Source: Bolinopsis microptera (taxonomy: Eukaryota > Ctenophora > Tentaculata > Lobata > Bolinopsidae). From it: a stretch of DNA of 64,000 nucleotides. The notes beneath the pieces are model-generated. The model ran no database searches. It was not told the origin of the DNA and was given only the letters and a program-made list of their open reading frames with translations. The position numbers and the translations under genes were made by a program. The stretch covers positions 6,262,001 to 6,326,000 of the forward strand of contig NC_087074.1 of NCBI RefSeq assembly GCF_026151205.1. The letters are read 5' to 3'. This document shows, in pieces, positions 1 through 9,279 of this stretch; the stretch's first letter is position 1; each line of letters starts with the position of its first letter.

Positions 1-215
1 CGGTCGCTCGCTTTTCCCATTTAATAAGCTTTATTACAATTCGTAAGCCGTGAATGAATGGGAAAAGCGAGCGACCGATTTCATTCTCGGTATCAATTTG
101 CATTAGCGGACGGTTCCTCAAATTAATATCATTTCCTTTTGTTTGGAAAAGAGAGACACTGGCAGCGGTACACTCTACCCATGATTATGGGTTTTGGTCA
201 AATTAAGCTATACAT
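1..215. repeat. Dispersed hairpin repeat, copy 1
   Basis: Positions 1-19 and 59-77 are inverted complements (GCTCGCTTTTCCCA type arms), giving a 77-bp hairpin at the window edge. The following 135 bp (78-215) recur almost unchanged after a related hairpin at 49395-49540. That second copy shares the stretch with GAGACACTGGCAGCGGT and GGGTTTTGGTCAAATTAA. This is a dispersed non-coding element; the 78-aa ORF across it is not conserved between the two copies. Confidence 0.75.
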
Positions 216-612
216 AATGAGATCTGTTATGATACGTAATTTCAGTAGAAGTAGGAAGACAAATTATAAAAAGGTATACGGTGGCTACGACCCGCCATCG
301 TTTTCTATTTTAATATTGAATTGGAATTTCATAGCTCAAATTGCCAGCTCACTTTCTTTTTCCTATTTTGTTTGATTTGCTACGCATTTGTTACGTTCTG
401 ATAGCGGGGGTTTTGCCTTACAATGCAGTATCTTATCAATTAAAACGAATGATGTCTCTATGTTAGTGACATTTTCGCATACATTTGATTGCAAGATTTG
501 ATTTAAGTTGTGTTTCGAGTGTCAGGATTTCTATTAAACTATAAATCAATTATTTTACTGATAAAAATAACTATTCTCATAAATAGACACATTAGAGATA
601 ATAGTAGATATT

Positions 613-708
613 ATGGCAATAAGATTATTCAGAAGGCGGAGAAGATTACTTAAAAATTTGGGAATCTTTGGAATTATTTTAGTGATCGTAGCTGTTTACA
701 AAACAACA
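613..708 (+). CDS. MAN2A: MAN2A exon 1: cytosolic tail and membrane anchor
   Basis: 32 codons from ATG to a perfect GTAAGT donor at 709 (phase 0). Residues 6-11 are FRRRRR, followed by a hydrophobic run at about residues 12-29 ([12 protein letters not shown]), the expected type II signal anchor. A paralogous exon 1 of 31 codons with the same phase lies on the minus strand at 32329-32421. Confidence 0.85.
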
Positions 709-3700
709 GTAAGTGTTCTGCAGTAATCTCTACAGTCTCCGAAACTTTTCCTTATTCCTTATTCCTTATTCCTTATTCCTTATTCCTTATTCCTTATTCC
801 TTATTCCTTATTCCTTATTCCTTATTCCTTATTCCTTATTCCTTATTCCTTATTCCTTATTCCTTATTCCTTATTCCTTATTCCTTATTCCTTATTCCTT
901 ATTCCTTATTCCTTATTCCTTATTCCTTATTCCTTATTCCTTATTCCTTATTCCTTATTCCTTATTCCTTATTCCTTATTCCTTATTCCTCATTCCTTAT
1001 TCCTTATTCCTTATTCCTTATTTCTTATTCCTTATTCCTTATTCCTTATTCCTTACTCTCATCTTTAAAGAATTATTTGTTAATTCTGCTTATTAATATT
1101 GTGAATTAGTTATAAAAAGAAGCATGACTAAACAAGTACTTTGACAATTTGACATTTCATAAGTGAACTAAAGATAGCGATTGTGTTTTTTAGTGCAATT
1201 ATTGGCTGTAATTCGGGATAAAATAACTAGTGAGTAGTGACCGGCTATGATATAAATCTGCAGCATAATATTGATTACCATTCAATCTAATTTCAGAAGG
1301 ATAAGTCGTTAATTCAGAAAAGGAACACACTAAATCATAATCAAGATGCCAACTTATCTGAAGAAGTAATTAAGAGAAGAGTAGAGAGCGTTAAAAGAAG
1401 ATGTTCCCCTAGCAAGGATATACATCATAATGGTGCAGATTTGCAGGTTAATTAAAAGTCATTATAAATAATATTATTCAAGTTATAAAACCTGATCCGC
1501 CCTTCATCTATTCATTTAACATGTCAATAATGATATGCAGTTGTTGGGGCATATACTCTAGATGAGATGTAAATAAACTTTATTTTTATACAATAAGTCG
1601 ATAAAAAGTGTTGCCAAGAAATAGATGTGGACTGATCTTCTCCTTCCACATTTCAGGTTTCAGATTTAGTTGAAAGCCTGGAATTCAAGCTTGAGGAAAA
1701 TGGTTTGTATATTGATTTCGTTACTAGTCTGTAAAGAGCTGCTGTGTTGTAGGGCATGGTCTTTAATTAATTAATACAGGGTGGGCCAAAAGTCAGTGTG
1801 CAAACGTTGGCCTTAATAGCTCAGTCACTGAGTGCCCAATTGAAATACTTCCTTCTGGTATGACTTAGTACCACCACTGGTTCGAGGAATTTGTCAACTC
1901 GAAAAATATTCGCGTTCATTTTTTTCAAATGGAGGTTCATTTTCACATTTATTTGATAGTTTGGATAGTCGGATCAAGCTAAATGTTATTGAATTGTGTT
2001 CGGCCATTCGAATTACGTTTGTCCTGAAAGAATTAGAACTGTAGCTTCTCAGATGACCGAGATATGAAGCATAACGAGTTTATTCATTACGTGTGATCAG
2101 GTGATTGGTTTACCTAATCACGTGATAAGGTAACCCCGTTAACTACCCCGTTAAACATTATGGGAATTGTTAAGGGTGCCCAATTAAGGTGTCGTGTCAC
2201 GGTGTCACAAATTCACCCAGTCAATTTTGTTAACGAGATACACAAAATGCTTGATAACTTCGTCATTTCTAATCCGTTTTGCCTCATGTTTTCAGATCAT
2301 ATGCAACATTTGATAATCTACCGTCTCTGAAAAAAATTAGGCGTTCAGCATGTTCAGAGAAAACAATATAGGTGTTTTAATATTGAATGGGCGTGGTCTA
2401 AAATATTCGAATTTTCAAATTTTGACGACGGAATCCTCGAACCAGTAAGTACAATATGCCATCTGCAAAGCAACAGCTCTCAAATATAAAACACGGCGGA
2501 GGTATAAGACCCAACGTTTGCACACTGACTTTTGGCCCACCCTGTAGTTTATCCAATTTTTATAAAATATTTAAAATGGTTATTCGTTATATATTTTTGT
2601 TGACGATAAATCGTGTGGGAAGAGATAACATAATTATAAAATCAGTTATAAAAACAGCGGGACTTAATAGAGCAAAAAGCAATCGCTACAGAGACTTTTA
2701 TTTTTTTGATGTAAAGCTTTCAATGCAAGCTTTGGGAAGGGGGTCAAGCTTTTAATAATCTTCGGATTCCGCAGCAATAAGGTTGCATCCAGCACAAACT
2801 TTTATGTGGGGTAGGTCAATTGGGATTGAAACTAAACTTATTTTCAGTCAAAATCAATGTTGCACCGTTACCTTTCACTAATGAATTGACGGTATATTTG
2901 GTAGCCCATTCCCACTGCGACCCAGGCAAGTTTATTATTTCATTTTATTTTGTTATTTGATAATGTTAAATACATCTTTTTTTGCCATTATTTTTATTTT
3001 TTAAATAAAAACACTATTTGATTATTTTATATCTGTATTATATTAATTTTAGTATTCGTTTAATTTTATTTCAAATTTTTTACAACTTTCGATGGGCTGA
3101 CAAAAATTGTTTTTGAAAACCTTATTCTTTCGATTTTGATAAATTAACTCACCAAAACAGGATGGCTGGAGACATACACTAAGTATTACAAAACTGAAGT
3201 AAAACCGCTACTTACAAACCTATATCAGTGGGCAATGGACCACCAAGACTTCAAGTACATTTATGCTGAGGTTTTTAACCCAAACAGTTCAGTAATGTTC
3301 AATAATGGTTGTACTACATTGATCCATTTTGTTGACAGATCAAAATTTGACTACCGTACATCACTGACCAACTTAGTTTGTAGCCGTTTATACTAACTTA
3401 TTCTATTTGCAGGTCTCTTTTTTCAAATTGTGGTGGGAAGATCAAACTAAAAAAGTTAGGGATGACATGGGGAGACTTGCTCGTGAAGGAAGATTTGAGT
3501 TTGTCCAGGGAGGTTGGGTTCAAGCAGATGAGGCAAACAGCCACTACTTTGCACTTTTAAACCAGATGCTGGATGGCCACGAATGGCTGAAGAAGAACTT
3601 ACCTGATGCTAGACCCAGAACTGGGTGGGCCATTGATCCGTTCGGCTTGTCCCCCGTTATGGCACAAGTCAACAAAATGTTTGGCTTAGACGCAATGCAC

Positions 3701-6700
3701 ATTCAGGTATGAACATTTCGTTGCACCCGCCTTTTTATTAAATATAACGAGCCAGAGAGTGTGGATGTTCAGCCGAAGCTGTGCCAATTGGCAGCTTGTT
3801 GAGTCACTGAACAATGTATCTACCGGATACATAAAATAGGAATTTGAAAGTGCTGTTATGATCATGAGTGTTTCAGAGAGTACATTATACGCTGAAGAAA
3901 CATTTAGCTGAGAACAGGAAGCTAGAATTCAGATGGCGTCAATCATGGGGTAAATATTTGGTAATTAAACTAAACATTTTCAAAAAACGATATGGTTGAG
4001 CTAAAACCAAGCGTTTTCGTTTTTAAATTATTACAGCAACTCGGAATTTCGAAATTAACATCATCATTGACATTTTTCAGATTCCGATGAAGATACAGAC
4101 ATTTTGACCCATATGGGCCCCTTTAATGGTTATTGCGATTCCGATACTTGTGGTCCGGATACTAATGTTAGAATTTTCAAATTTGATCAGTTTTAACTGG
4201 TGCTCTGTTTCTTTTTGTAGAAACCATTTTACAGCCTATCACAGTTTTAACTGTTGCTCCGTTTCTTTTTGTAATAATCATTTTACAGCCTATATTTCAC
4301 AGTGTCCACCCGGTTAATAGTCTCGATAAAGACTATTGTGCAATGTACATTCATCATTATAAATTGTTTGTATTTACACAGGTTTGCGTACAGTATGATT
4401 ATTCTAAAATGGATTTTCTCACCGAACGACCACCGATTGTCTTTATAACCCCTGAAAATGTTAAAGAAAGATCATTGTTGATATTAGATCAGTGGCGTAA
4501 GAAGGCAGCTTTACATGCTTCTAACGCAGTGTTCATCGAGCTCGGATGTGATTTCTCCTACCGTTTCATAAACCACTTGGAAACTGTCTACAGCAACTAT
4601 ACGGTACTAAAATATAAATGTCCTCATCGCTTTACTTATAGCTAGATATTTACTATGCGTTACTTCAAACATACTGCAGGCTGTTCATTTGAGCCATGCA
4701 CAATGAGCATGTCATAAACACGAATTCCATAATTGAGTTGAAACGTTGATTGATTGGATTGTTAAAATATGGATAGTAAACTTTTAATTAGTATTTCTTA
4801 ATCGAATCCTTTGAGAATGAAATTAAACTTATGGACAACAATACTTGCAGATGATACGGGAATACATAAATAACAATCCAGAGCTCAATACTCAAGTGAA
4901 ATGGGGTACTCTCAGTGACTACTTTGACCACATAAAGAAATCAAATGTCAAATTCCCCAGTCTCAGCGGTGACTTCTTCACATACGCCGACAGATCGGAC
5001 CAGTACTGGAGTGGTTACTATACTTCTCGGCCATTCTACAAGAACCTAGACAGAGTTCTGGAGTCGTCCCTGCGGCGAACTGAGATCTTATTCTCTTTTT
5101 ACAGAGCAAAGGAAGGTGTTAAGGAACTTACCGATGTTAGGAATACCCTGTCTCTTTTTCAACATCATGACGCTATCACCGGAACTGCCAAGAAGAATGT
5201 TGTTCTTGACTATGGCCAGATGTAAGTAGTTGTACAGGTAACGTTTTGACTAATCCATAATGTTTACTATAAAGTTAGAAGATTGTTTCAAATATGGATC
5301 TTTATGTACCTTTAACCCAGGTATATATTGCCCAGGTTAAGCAAAGCCGTGAGCAAATGTGACGAGCTATCTATAACAGCAATACGACAAATTATGTACA
5401 ACTTGGGTATTGACGGCAAAGATTTTCATTCTACTCGATCGATAGGTGGCCTTACACGTTATTCGAAATACCGAATCCTAATCGATCCAGCGGATATTGT
5501 GATTGCCAACACGATTGCCAGGAAAACGTCTGCTGCTCAAGTCATAGCAGTTCAATCGAATCTTAATTTCACGGCAAGTCAAAAATGGATTCCTATGTTC
5601 TCAAACGTACAGTTTAGTGTATGCAGTGGTCGCATTTTACCAGTCCAGTCAGTAAATGATGTTTTATCTATAATTTATGATTAAATTGTGTTACTCACAG
5701 GTTGTAAGCAGTGGAGGTGAGATTGTCCCTCAGCAGTTTGAACCATCTATTGAATATGGTAGAATAGTCCGCAACTCAGAGTTCATCGTGTTTTGGACTG
5801 AGCTACCATCAGTTTATATCAGTATCAATAAGTGAGTGGTTACTAATTCAATCGGTGTATAGCTAATGTTTTTAAATACTAGAACGAGCCGATCATAATT
5901 GCTGATCGCTAAATGCATCTGACATTGATAAAACATTGAAAATTAACCTTTTCTAAATTGAAAACGGAAAACAAGAAGATATTTCAGGCCCAATTATATA
6001 GTTATATAAAACACACTTCCTATTAGCATTAACAGTAAATTATACGTTATAAATCATTATTCAACATGTTACAACTTATTATTTTGGATTTGACTCGAAA
6101 GTTTTAACTAGAAACTGCTTTATCTATCATGCAGTGAAAGGTATGTGTTGATGCTTATGCTTTTAACTTTTCAAGGTTCAAATTGATACATTCCGAAGAA
6201 TCAGCCAAGAAGCAGGAAAGGAGAACGGAGGTAACACTTTATAATACTGATACTCTATACGGCAAGACACTAATGTCCCTACAACTTGCTTTCGAGGTAA
6301 CAATGAAGATACAGAGGGATGAGTGTGAGGACATTGATATTGGAGGAGATAAGCTCGTAATAACCTTAGACTGTCTAACAGGTAATACTTTTAGACATGC
6401 AGATAAACCTTATTCGTTATCTGCAATAAAATACTTAGATTATCGGCCTTTACTTTTCCGGGCCACAAGCTTTCCGGCCCTTAATTTTTCGTTGTGGACT
6501 TCCCAAGAAATAGTTGAATTCAAACAACGCTAAGTTCAAAAATATGCGAATCTTAAGTAATGGAATTCAGTCAGCGCGTTTCAGGTCGATTGAAGAATAT
6601 ACAGAAAGAAGGAATAAATGTGGCTATAGAGCAAGAAGTGTTACTGTACAAATCCGATAGAAGTGGAGCTTACCTGTTTTTACCTAGTGGTGATCCCTCT

Positions 6701-8500
6701 CAAATATGTTAGTCTGAATTTAAAATATATTAACAAAGTTATTGTATACAATCGAGATTTGAGTCTACATTTTAATTTAAAGATAAGCATTTCTGTTCAG
6801 TTGTATAACTGTAAGTGTGCATGAAACTTACATAAATTAACTGTATGTTCAAAAATTATTTAAATTTTCTTTAATCTTAGTTATTCAACAGTATTAGAAT
6901 CATCAAGACCGGAGTTTATCGTTATAAAGGGACCTATACGAGATAAAGCAGTTGTTACCCTCAAATTTCTTAGCGGGAGCACACTGGTACTTACTTACAT
7001 AGTGTATCATCACCCGGGTGAGACAAAACTCTTTTTGTGCTACTCTCATTCTCTGCAGTATCCTATACTTTTGTTTGTGTTTTATTTGGACTTAAGTATT
7101 CAGTGAACTTCAGTGAAATCTTTAAATTTTATGTTTTCGATTTGACTTATTTTACTGTAAGGGTTGGAGGGCCAGTTTGTGGAGCTGAAGATGATGTCAG
7201 ATTTAAAGGATTATGGTGATTTGGCTATCAGATTCAAAACTGACATCAAGAGTGGAGATAGTATCTTCACAGATCTTAACGGTCACACGATTCAGCAGCA
7301 CAAGTTTAAAAGGAAACTTCTAACACAAGGCAACTTTTTCCCGATGCCCTCAACAGCTTTCATCCAGGACTCCTCAACTCGTTTCTCACTTCTGGGATCT
7401 GAACCTCATGGGGTGGCTTCTCTTGCTGAGGGTGAGTAATCTTATTTGCCTTATTGCATCAGAAACTATTTGTTCATAGATAGACACTATTTGTAAAGTT
7501 GTAAGTACATGAATTAGATACATGTTGTATAATACATATGTGCGTGATGACTTTGACTTCGTTAGCGCTGTGTACATAATATTTGGCAGTAACAGTCAAA
7601 TTATTTTAAGGTTGGATCGAGGTTGTATTAGACAGAAGAACATTACAAGATGACCACAAAGGCATGGGGGAAAAAGTAGATGACAACGTACCCACCCCTG
7701 CTAATCTCCGTATATTGGTGGAAGCGAGATCAGAGACCCCGACTCAATCAGAGCTTTATATGGTGGAGTATCCATCTCTAGTCAGTCACATGACTCTTCA
7801 GTCCTTACTACATCCTCCTTTTTTACTGTCAGCAACTCTTGCTGAGAATTCTTCTCCCCACCAGCACCAAGTATTCAGCTAATGTAAGCTATTCTATATC
7901 ACTTTATTTGGAGGTTTCTGAAATTGTCTAAGAGTATTATAATCAGATTTATTGTCATAAAAACAGACACAATCATCATATTTCATTGCACTTGATACAG
8001 ATAACAAATAGCTTTACAATTTCTTTTAATTATCAGGAGATCTTTACCTTGTGACGAGGAGTTGGTAAATTTACGATACATTGGAAAACAAACTTCCCAA
8101 CTGATAAGAAGGAAGCTGGGATTTTCTTGCAATATTGACATGCCGGTCAGCTGTGATAACACCGATCTGGTACGTTTCTACTTTTTATTTCAATATTTTA
8201 ATCCTGAATCCAGTATTGAAATAGAAATACGGGTGTTTTGAAATTTCAGTATTGTAAATGTAACTTTGATATCATTATTAAGATTGATTAATTTATCAGC
8301 TTATACACAGAATGAACTTATCAAGCGTTAATTTTCAGAGTCTGAGTGAGATTTTCTTTGAAGATGTGACTATAGAAGACCACCCATTTTCAGCATTTCA
8401 TCAAAAATCCTATCCTGATAAAAGGAATTTAAAAGCAATGGAATTTTCATCAGAACACGTTACGTTTAATAATGGAGATTGGATTTGGAGTTGGACATAG
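613..8500 (+). CDS. MAN2A: Golgi alpha-mannosidase II (GH38), 19-exon gene
   Basis: Type II Golgi membrane glycosidase that trims mannoses from hybrid N-glycans after GlcNAc addition. I assembled 19 exons whose phases agree at every junction: 613-708, 1297-1446, 1657-1702, 2848-2925, 3161-3270, 3413-3706, 3877-3949, 4081-4166, 4382-4603, 4851-5221, 5336-5618, 5701-5831, 6176-6381, 6585-6707, 6892-7017, 7162-7431, 7611-7883, 8037-8169, 8339-8500. The coding total is 3,233 nt, one base short of a multiple of three because of a frameshift near 7850. Allowing for it the protein is about 1,077 aa, close to the 1.1 kb-residue animal enzymes. Zinc and catalytic motifs of family GH38 are present: HSHCDPGW (exons 4/5), WAIDPFG with the nucleophile Asp (exon 6), CDF at the acid/base site (exon 9) and [12 protein letters not shown] (exon 10). 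The ATG at 613 starts a short basic tail and a signal anchor. A Golgi rather than lysosomal enzyme is inferred from this anchor. Exon 15's acceptor is the least certain boundary. Confidence 0.93.
749..1055. repeat. (CCTTATT)n microsatellite in intron 1
   Basis: About 44 nearly perfect copies of a 7-bp unit, with two or three point differences near the 3' end. It lies 40 bp after the exon 1 donor. Because 7 is not a multiple of 3, the array cycles through three frames and yields the artefactual SLFLIPY-repeat ORF. Confidence 0.95.
1297..1446 (+). CDS. MAN2A: MAN2A exon 2: lumenal stem
   Basis: 50 codons, acceptor TTTCAG, donor GTTAAT, phase 0 at both ends. It is charged and poorly conserved, as expected of the stem. 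The C-terminal part [15 protein letters not shown] is matched by [15 protein letters not shown] of the minus-strand copy at about 31.8 kb, which is what identifies that copy. Confidence 0.85.
1657..1702 (+). CDS. MAN2A: MAN2A exon 3
   Basis: 46-nt exon encoding [15 protein letters not shown] plus one base (phase 1), acceptor TTTCAG, donor GTTTGT. The minus-strand paralogue has an exon of exactly the same length and phase at 30723-30768. Confidence 0.8.
1777..2544. mobile_element. Non-autonomous Tc1/mariner-like MITE in intron 3
   Basis: Terminal inverted repeats begin CAGGGTGGGCCAAAAGTCAG and end with its complement CTGACTTTTGGCCCACCCTG. Each end is flanked by TA (1775-1776 and 2545-2546), the usual target duplication of the IS630-Tc1-mariner superfamily. 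Imperfect inversion extends at least 150 bp inwards (both sides carry CTGGTTCGAGGA or its complement). No transposase ORF, so non-autonomous. Confidence 0.8.
2848..2925 (+). CDS. MAN2A: MAN2A exon 4: first zinc ligands
   Basis: Encodes [11 protein letters not shown]; the third and fifth residues of HSHCD correspond to the zinc-binding His and Asp (His90/Asp92 of Drosophila Golgi mannosidase II). The donor is GCAAGT, so the following intron is GC-AG; the frame requires this split, since G joins GA of the next exon to make the glycine of DPGW. Confidence 0.88.
3161..3270 (+). CDS. MAN2A: MAN2A exon 5
   Basis: Continues DPG with [13 protein letters not shown] and ends in the family motif KYIYAE. 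Acceptor AAACAG, donor GTTTTT; phase 1 in, phase 0 out. Confidence 0.87.
3413..3706 (+). CDS. MAN2A: MAN2A exon 6: catalytic nucleophile
   Basis: 98 codons: [27 protein letters not shown] and [13 protein letters not shown]. The Asp of IDPFG is the GH38 nucleophile and a zinc ligand (Asp204 in Drosophila). Most family members read DPFGHSP; here the His is Leu. Acceptor TTGCAG, donor GTATGA. Confidence 0.92.
3877..3949 (+). CDS. MAN2A: MAN2A exon 7
   Basis: Encodes [12 protein letters not shown] followed by LEFRWRQSW, matching the family pattern R-H-Y-x(n)-LEFLWRQ. Phase 0 in, phase 1 out; acceptor TTTCAG, donor GTAAAT. Confidence 0.88.
4081..4166 (+). CDS. MAN2A: MAN2A exon 8
   Basis: Encodes [13 protein letters not shown] and DTCGPDTN, corresponding to the family stretch LFTHMMPFYSYD...TCGPDP. 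Acceptor TTTCAG, donor GTTAGA; phase 1 in, phase 0 out. Confidence 0.88.
4382..4603 (+). CDS. MAN2A: MAN2A exon 9: acid/base region
   Basis: 74 codons: [20 protein letters not shown], then [12 protein letters not shown]. The family sequence here is LGDDFR; the second Asp, the proposed acid/base catalyst (Asp341 in Drosophila), is kept, but the first Asp is Cys. Acceptor CACAG, donor GTACTA. Confidence 0.9.
4851..5221 (+). CDS. MAN2A: MAN2A exon 10: active-site core and second zinc His
   Basis: 123 codons plus two bases. It contains [34 protein letters not shown] and [16 protein letters not shown]; the second His of QHHD is the fourth zinc ligand (His471 in Drosophila). Donor GTAAGT, phase 2. 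The best-conserved exon of the gene. Confidence 0.94.
5336..5618 (+). CDS. MAN2A: MAN2A exon 11
   Basis: Starts one base before a Leu codon to complete the split Met. It encodes the end of the helical domain and the start of the beta domain ([24 protein letters not shown]). The donor GTATGC is inferred from the join to [12 protein letters not shown]; an upstream GTACAG donor (cut after MFSN) is a possible alternative. Confidence 0.8.
5701..5831 (+). CDS. MAN2A: MAN2A exon 12
   Basis: Encodes [16 protein letters not shown] and [15 protein letters not shown], a beta-domain strand pattern of GH38 enzymes. Acceptor CACAG, perfect GTGAGT donor, phase 2. Confidence 0.85.
6176..6381 (+). CDS. MAN2A: MAN2A exon 13
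   Basis: Encodes [20 protein letters not shown] to [10 protein letters not shown] (last Gly split). Phase 2 in, phase 1 out; donor GTAATA. Confidence 0.82.
6585..6707 (+). CDS. MAN2A: MAN2A exon 14
   Basis: Encodes [10 protein letters not shown] and [17 protein letters not shown]; the [11 protein letters not shown] motif is diagnostic of the alpha-mannosidase II beta domain. Phase 1 at both ends; donor GTTAGT. Confidence 0.9.
6892..7017 (+). CDS. MAN2A: MAN2A exon 15
   Basis: The obvious acceptor CTTAG at 6880 would put TAG in frame after five codons. The next AG (6890-6891, AACAG) restores the frame and gives [16 protein letters not shown] through YIVYHHPG. Donor GTGAGA at 7018, phase 1. 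The acceptor choice is inferred from reading frame only. Confidence 0.72.
7162..7431 (+). CDS. MAN2A: MAN2A exon 16
   Basis: Encodes [59 protein letters not shown] and GVASLAEG; the FTDLNG, N-x-P-MP and LA-GE motifs match the GH38 C-terminal domain. Donor GTGAGT, phase 1. Confidence 0.93.
7611..7883 (+). CDS. MAN2A: MAN2A exon 17, with an apparent 1-bp frameshift
   Basis: Encodes [20 protein letters not shown], then a C-terminal domain segment up to LLSATLAEN. In this frame a TAA follows at 7879-7881, two bases before a good GTAAGC donor. The expected phase at that donor (2, needed by exon 18) is met only by the neighbouring frame from about 7850, which reads [11 protein letters not shown] before the join to RSLPCDEEL. 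The two frames connect if one base is missing in the AATTCTT run (7847-7853). It could be an assembly error or a real lesion. Confidence 0.8.
8037..8169 (+). CDS. MAN2A: MAN2A exon 18
   Basis: Encodes [30 protein letters not shown] and CDNTDL. The SLPCD-x(2)-L-NLR pattern is characteristic of the C-terminal end of alpha-mannosidase II. Phase 2 in, phase 0 out; donor GTACGT. Confidence 0.88.
8339..8500 (+). CDS. MAN2A: MAN2A exon 19: C-terminus and stop
   Basis: 53 codons ending in TAG. It begins [14 protein letters not shown] after a TTTCAG acceptor, the expected final beta-sheet segment of the enzyme. No clear AATAAA signal was found in the next few hundred bases. Confidence 0.85.
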   Translation, partial: SLSEIFFEDVTIEDHPFSAFHQKSYPDKRNLKAMEFSSEHVTFNNGDWIWSWT

Positions 8501-9279
8501 CAACCTTTTAGGTGCACCTTTTAACGCACATTTCCGTATAATTGACATTTCCTATAAAGTTTCGTATTTTTTATAACTTGTTAACACTTTAACAATTTCG
8601 TGTGTTCATTCGACAAATTGAAAATTAATTTAGGACCGTCGTGAGACCGTCGATGATTTGGGATAGAAATATTGGCAATTCGCCAATGAGTCGGTGGACA
8701 CTCAAGGGACACTCAAGGGACACTCAAGGGGCACTTAAGAGTTAAGACATGGATAACACACGTCGATTCCGCGCCTGCCTAGATTTTTTATTTGAAATTG
8801 GAGACAAAAAACACCGCACTTAAGCTACACAATTCGCCAAGTTTGCAGCCTTTAGGCACTCCCAGGTTAAATTATTAAACAGTACTGCGTAGTAAATAAT
8901 ATTAATAACGTTGACTTACACAATTACGCGATCATGTTGAGTTTAACAAAACAGATAACTTACAAGTTACACGGTATATGTCTTACACTGAGTTCCTGGA
9001 CAATTCAAAATGTGTGAATCTAGAATAACCGTTAAAGAAGTTTTTGTGATTAGGTGGGCAGGATAACTGGGGCTAGTTGAGCTGGTCATGAGTATAATCG
9101 ATGCAGAGTATTCAATAAATTGTAACTTTACAACAATCAACATTAGATTGTGTGTATAAGCTATAATAGTAAGTAGTTCTTCTTCCTGATGTTACGTCAT
9201 GAAAAACATTGGACCCTAACCATAGTTGTGGGCATGTCAATCTCAGGGTCCGGACTCTACGACTTGTAGGTTTGGCTGT
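8501..9279. other. 3' flank with dispersed-repeat fragment, no gene
   Basis: AT-rich non-coding DNA. GGACACTCAAGG is tandemly repeated at 8697-8730. A stretch at about 8805-8880 (ACACCGC, then ACAATTCGCCAA, then an AGGTTA end) recurs in diverged form at 45070-45140, so it is part of an interspersed repeat. Confidence 0.5.

Noticed and set aside
4126-4317. 63-aa plus-strand ORF overlapping exon 8.
   Set aside because: Out of frame with the mannosidase exon and mostly intronic; a repeated TTTCTTTTTGTA stretch makes it look longer than chance.
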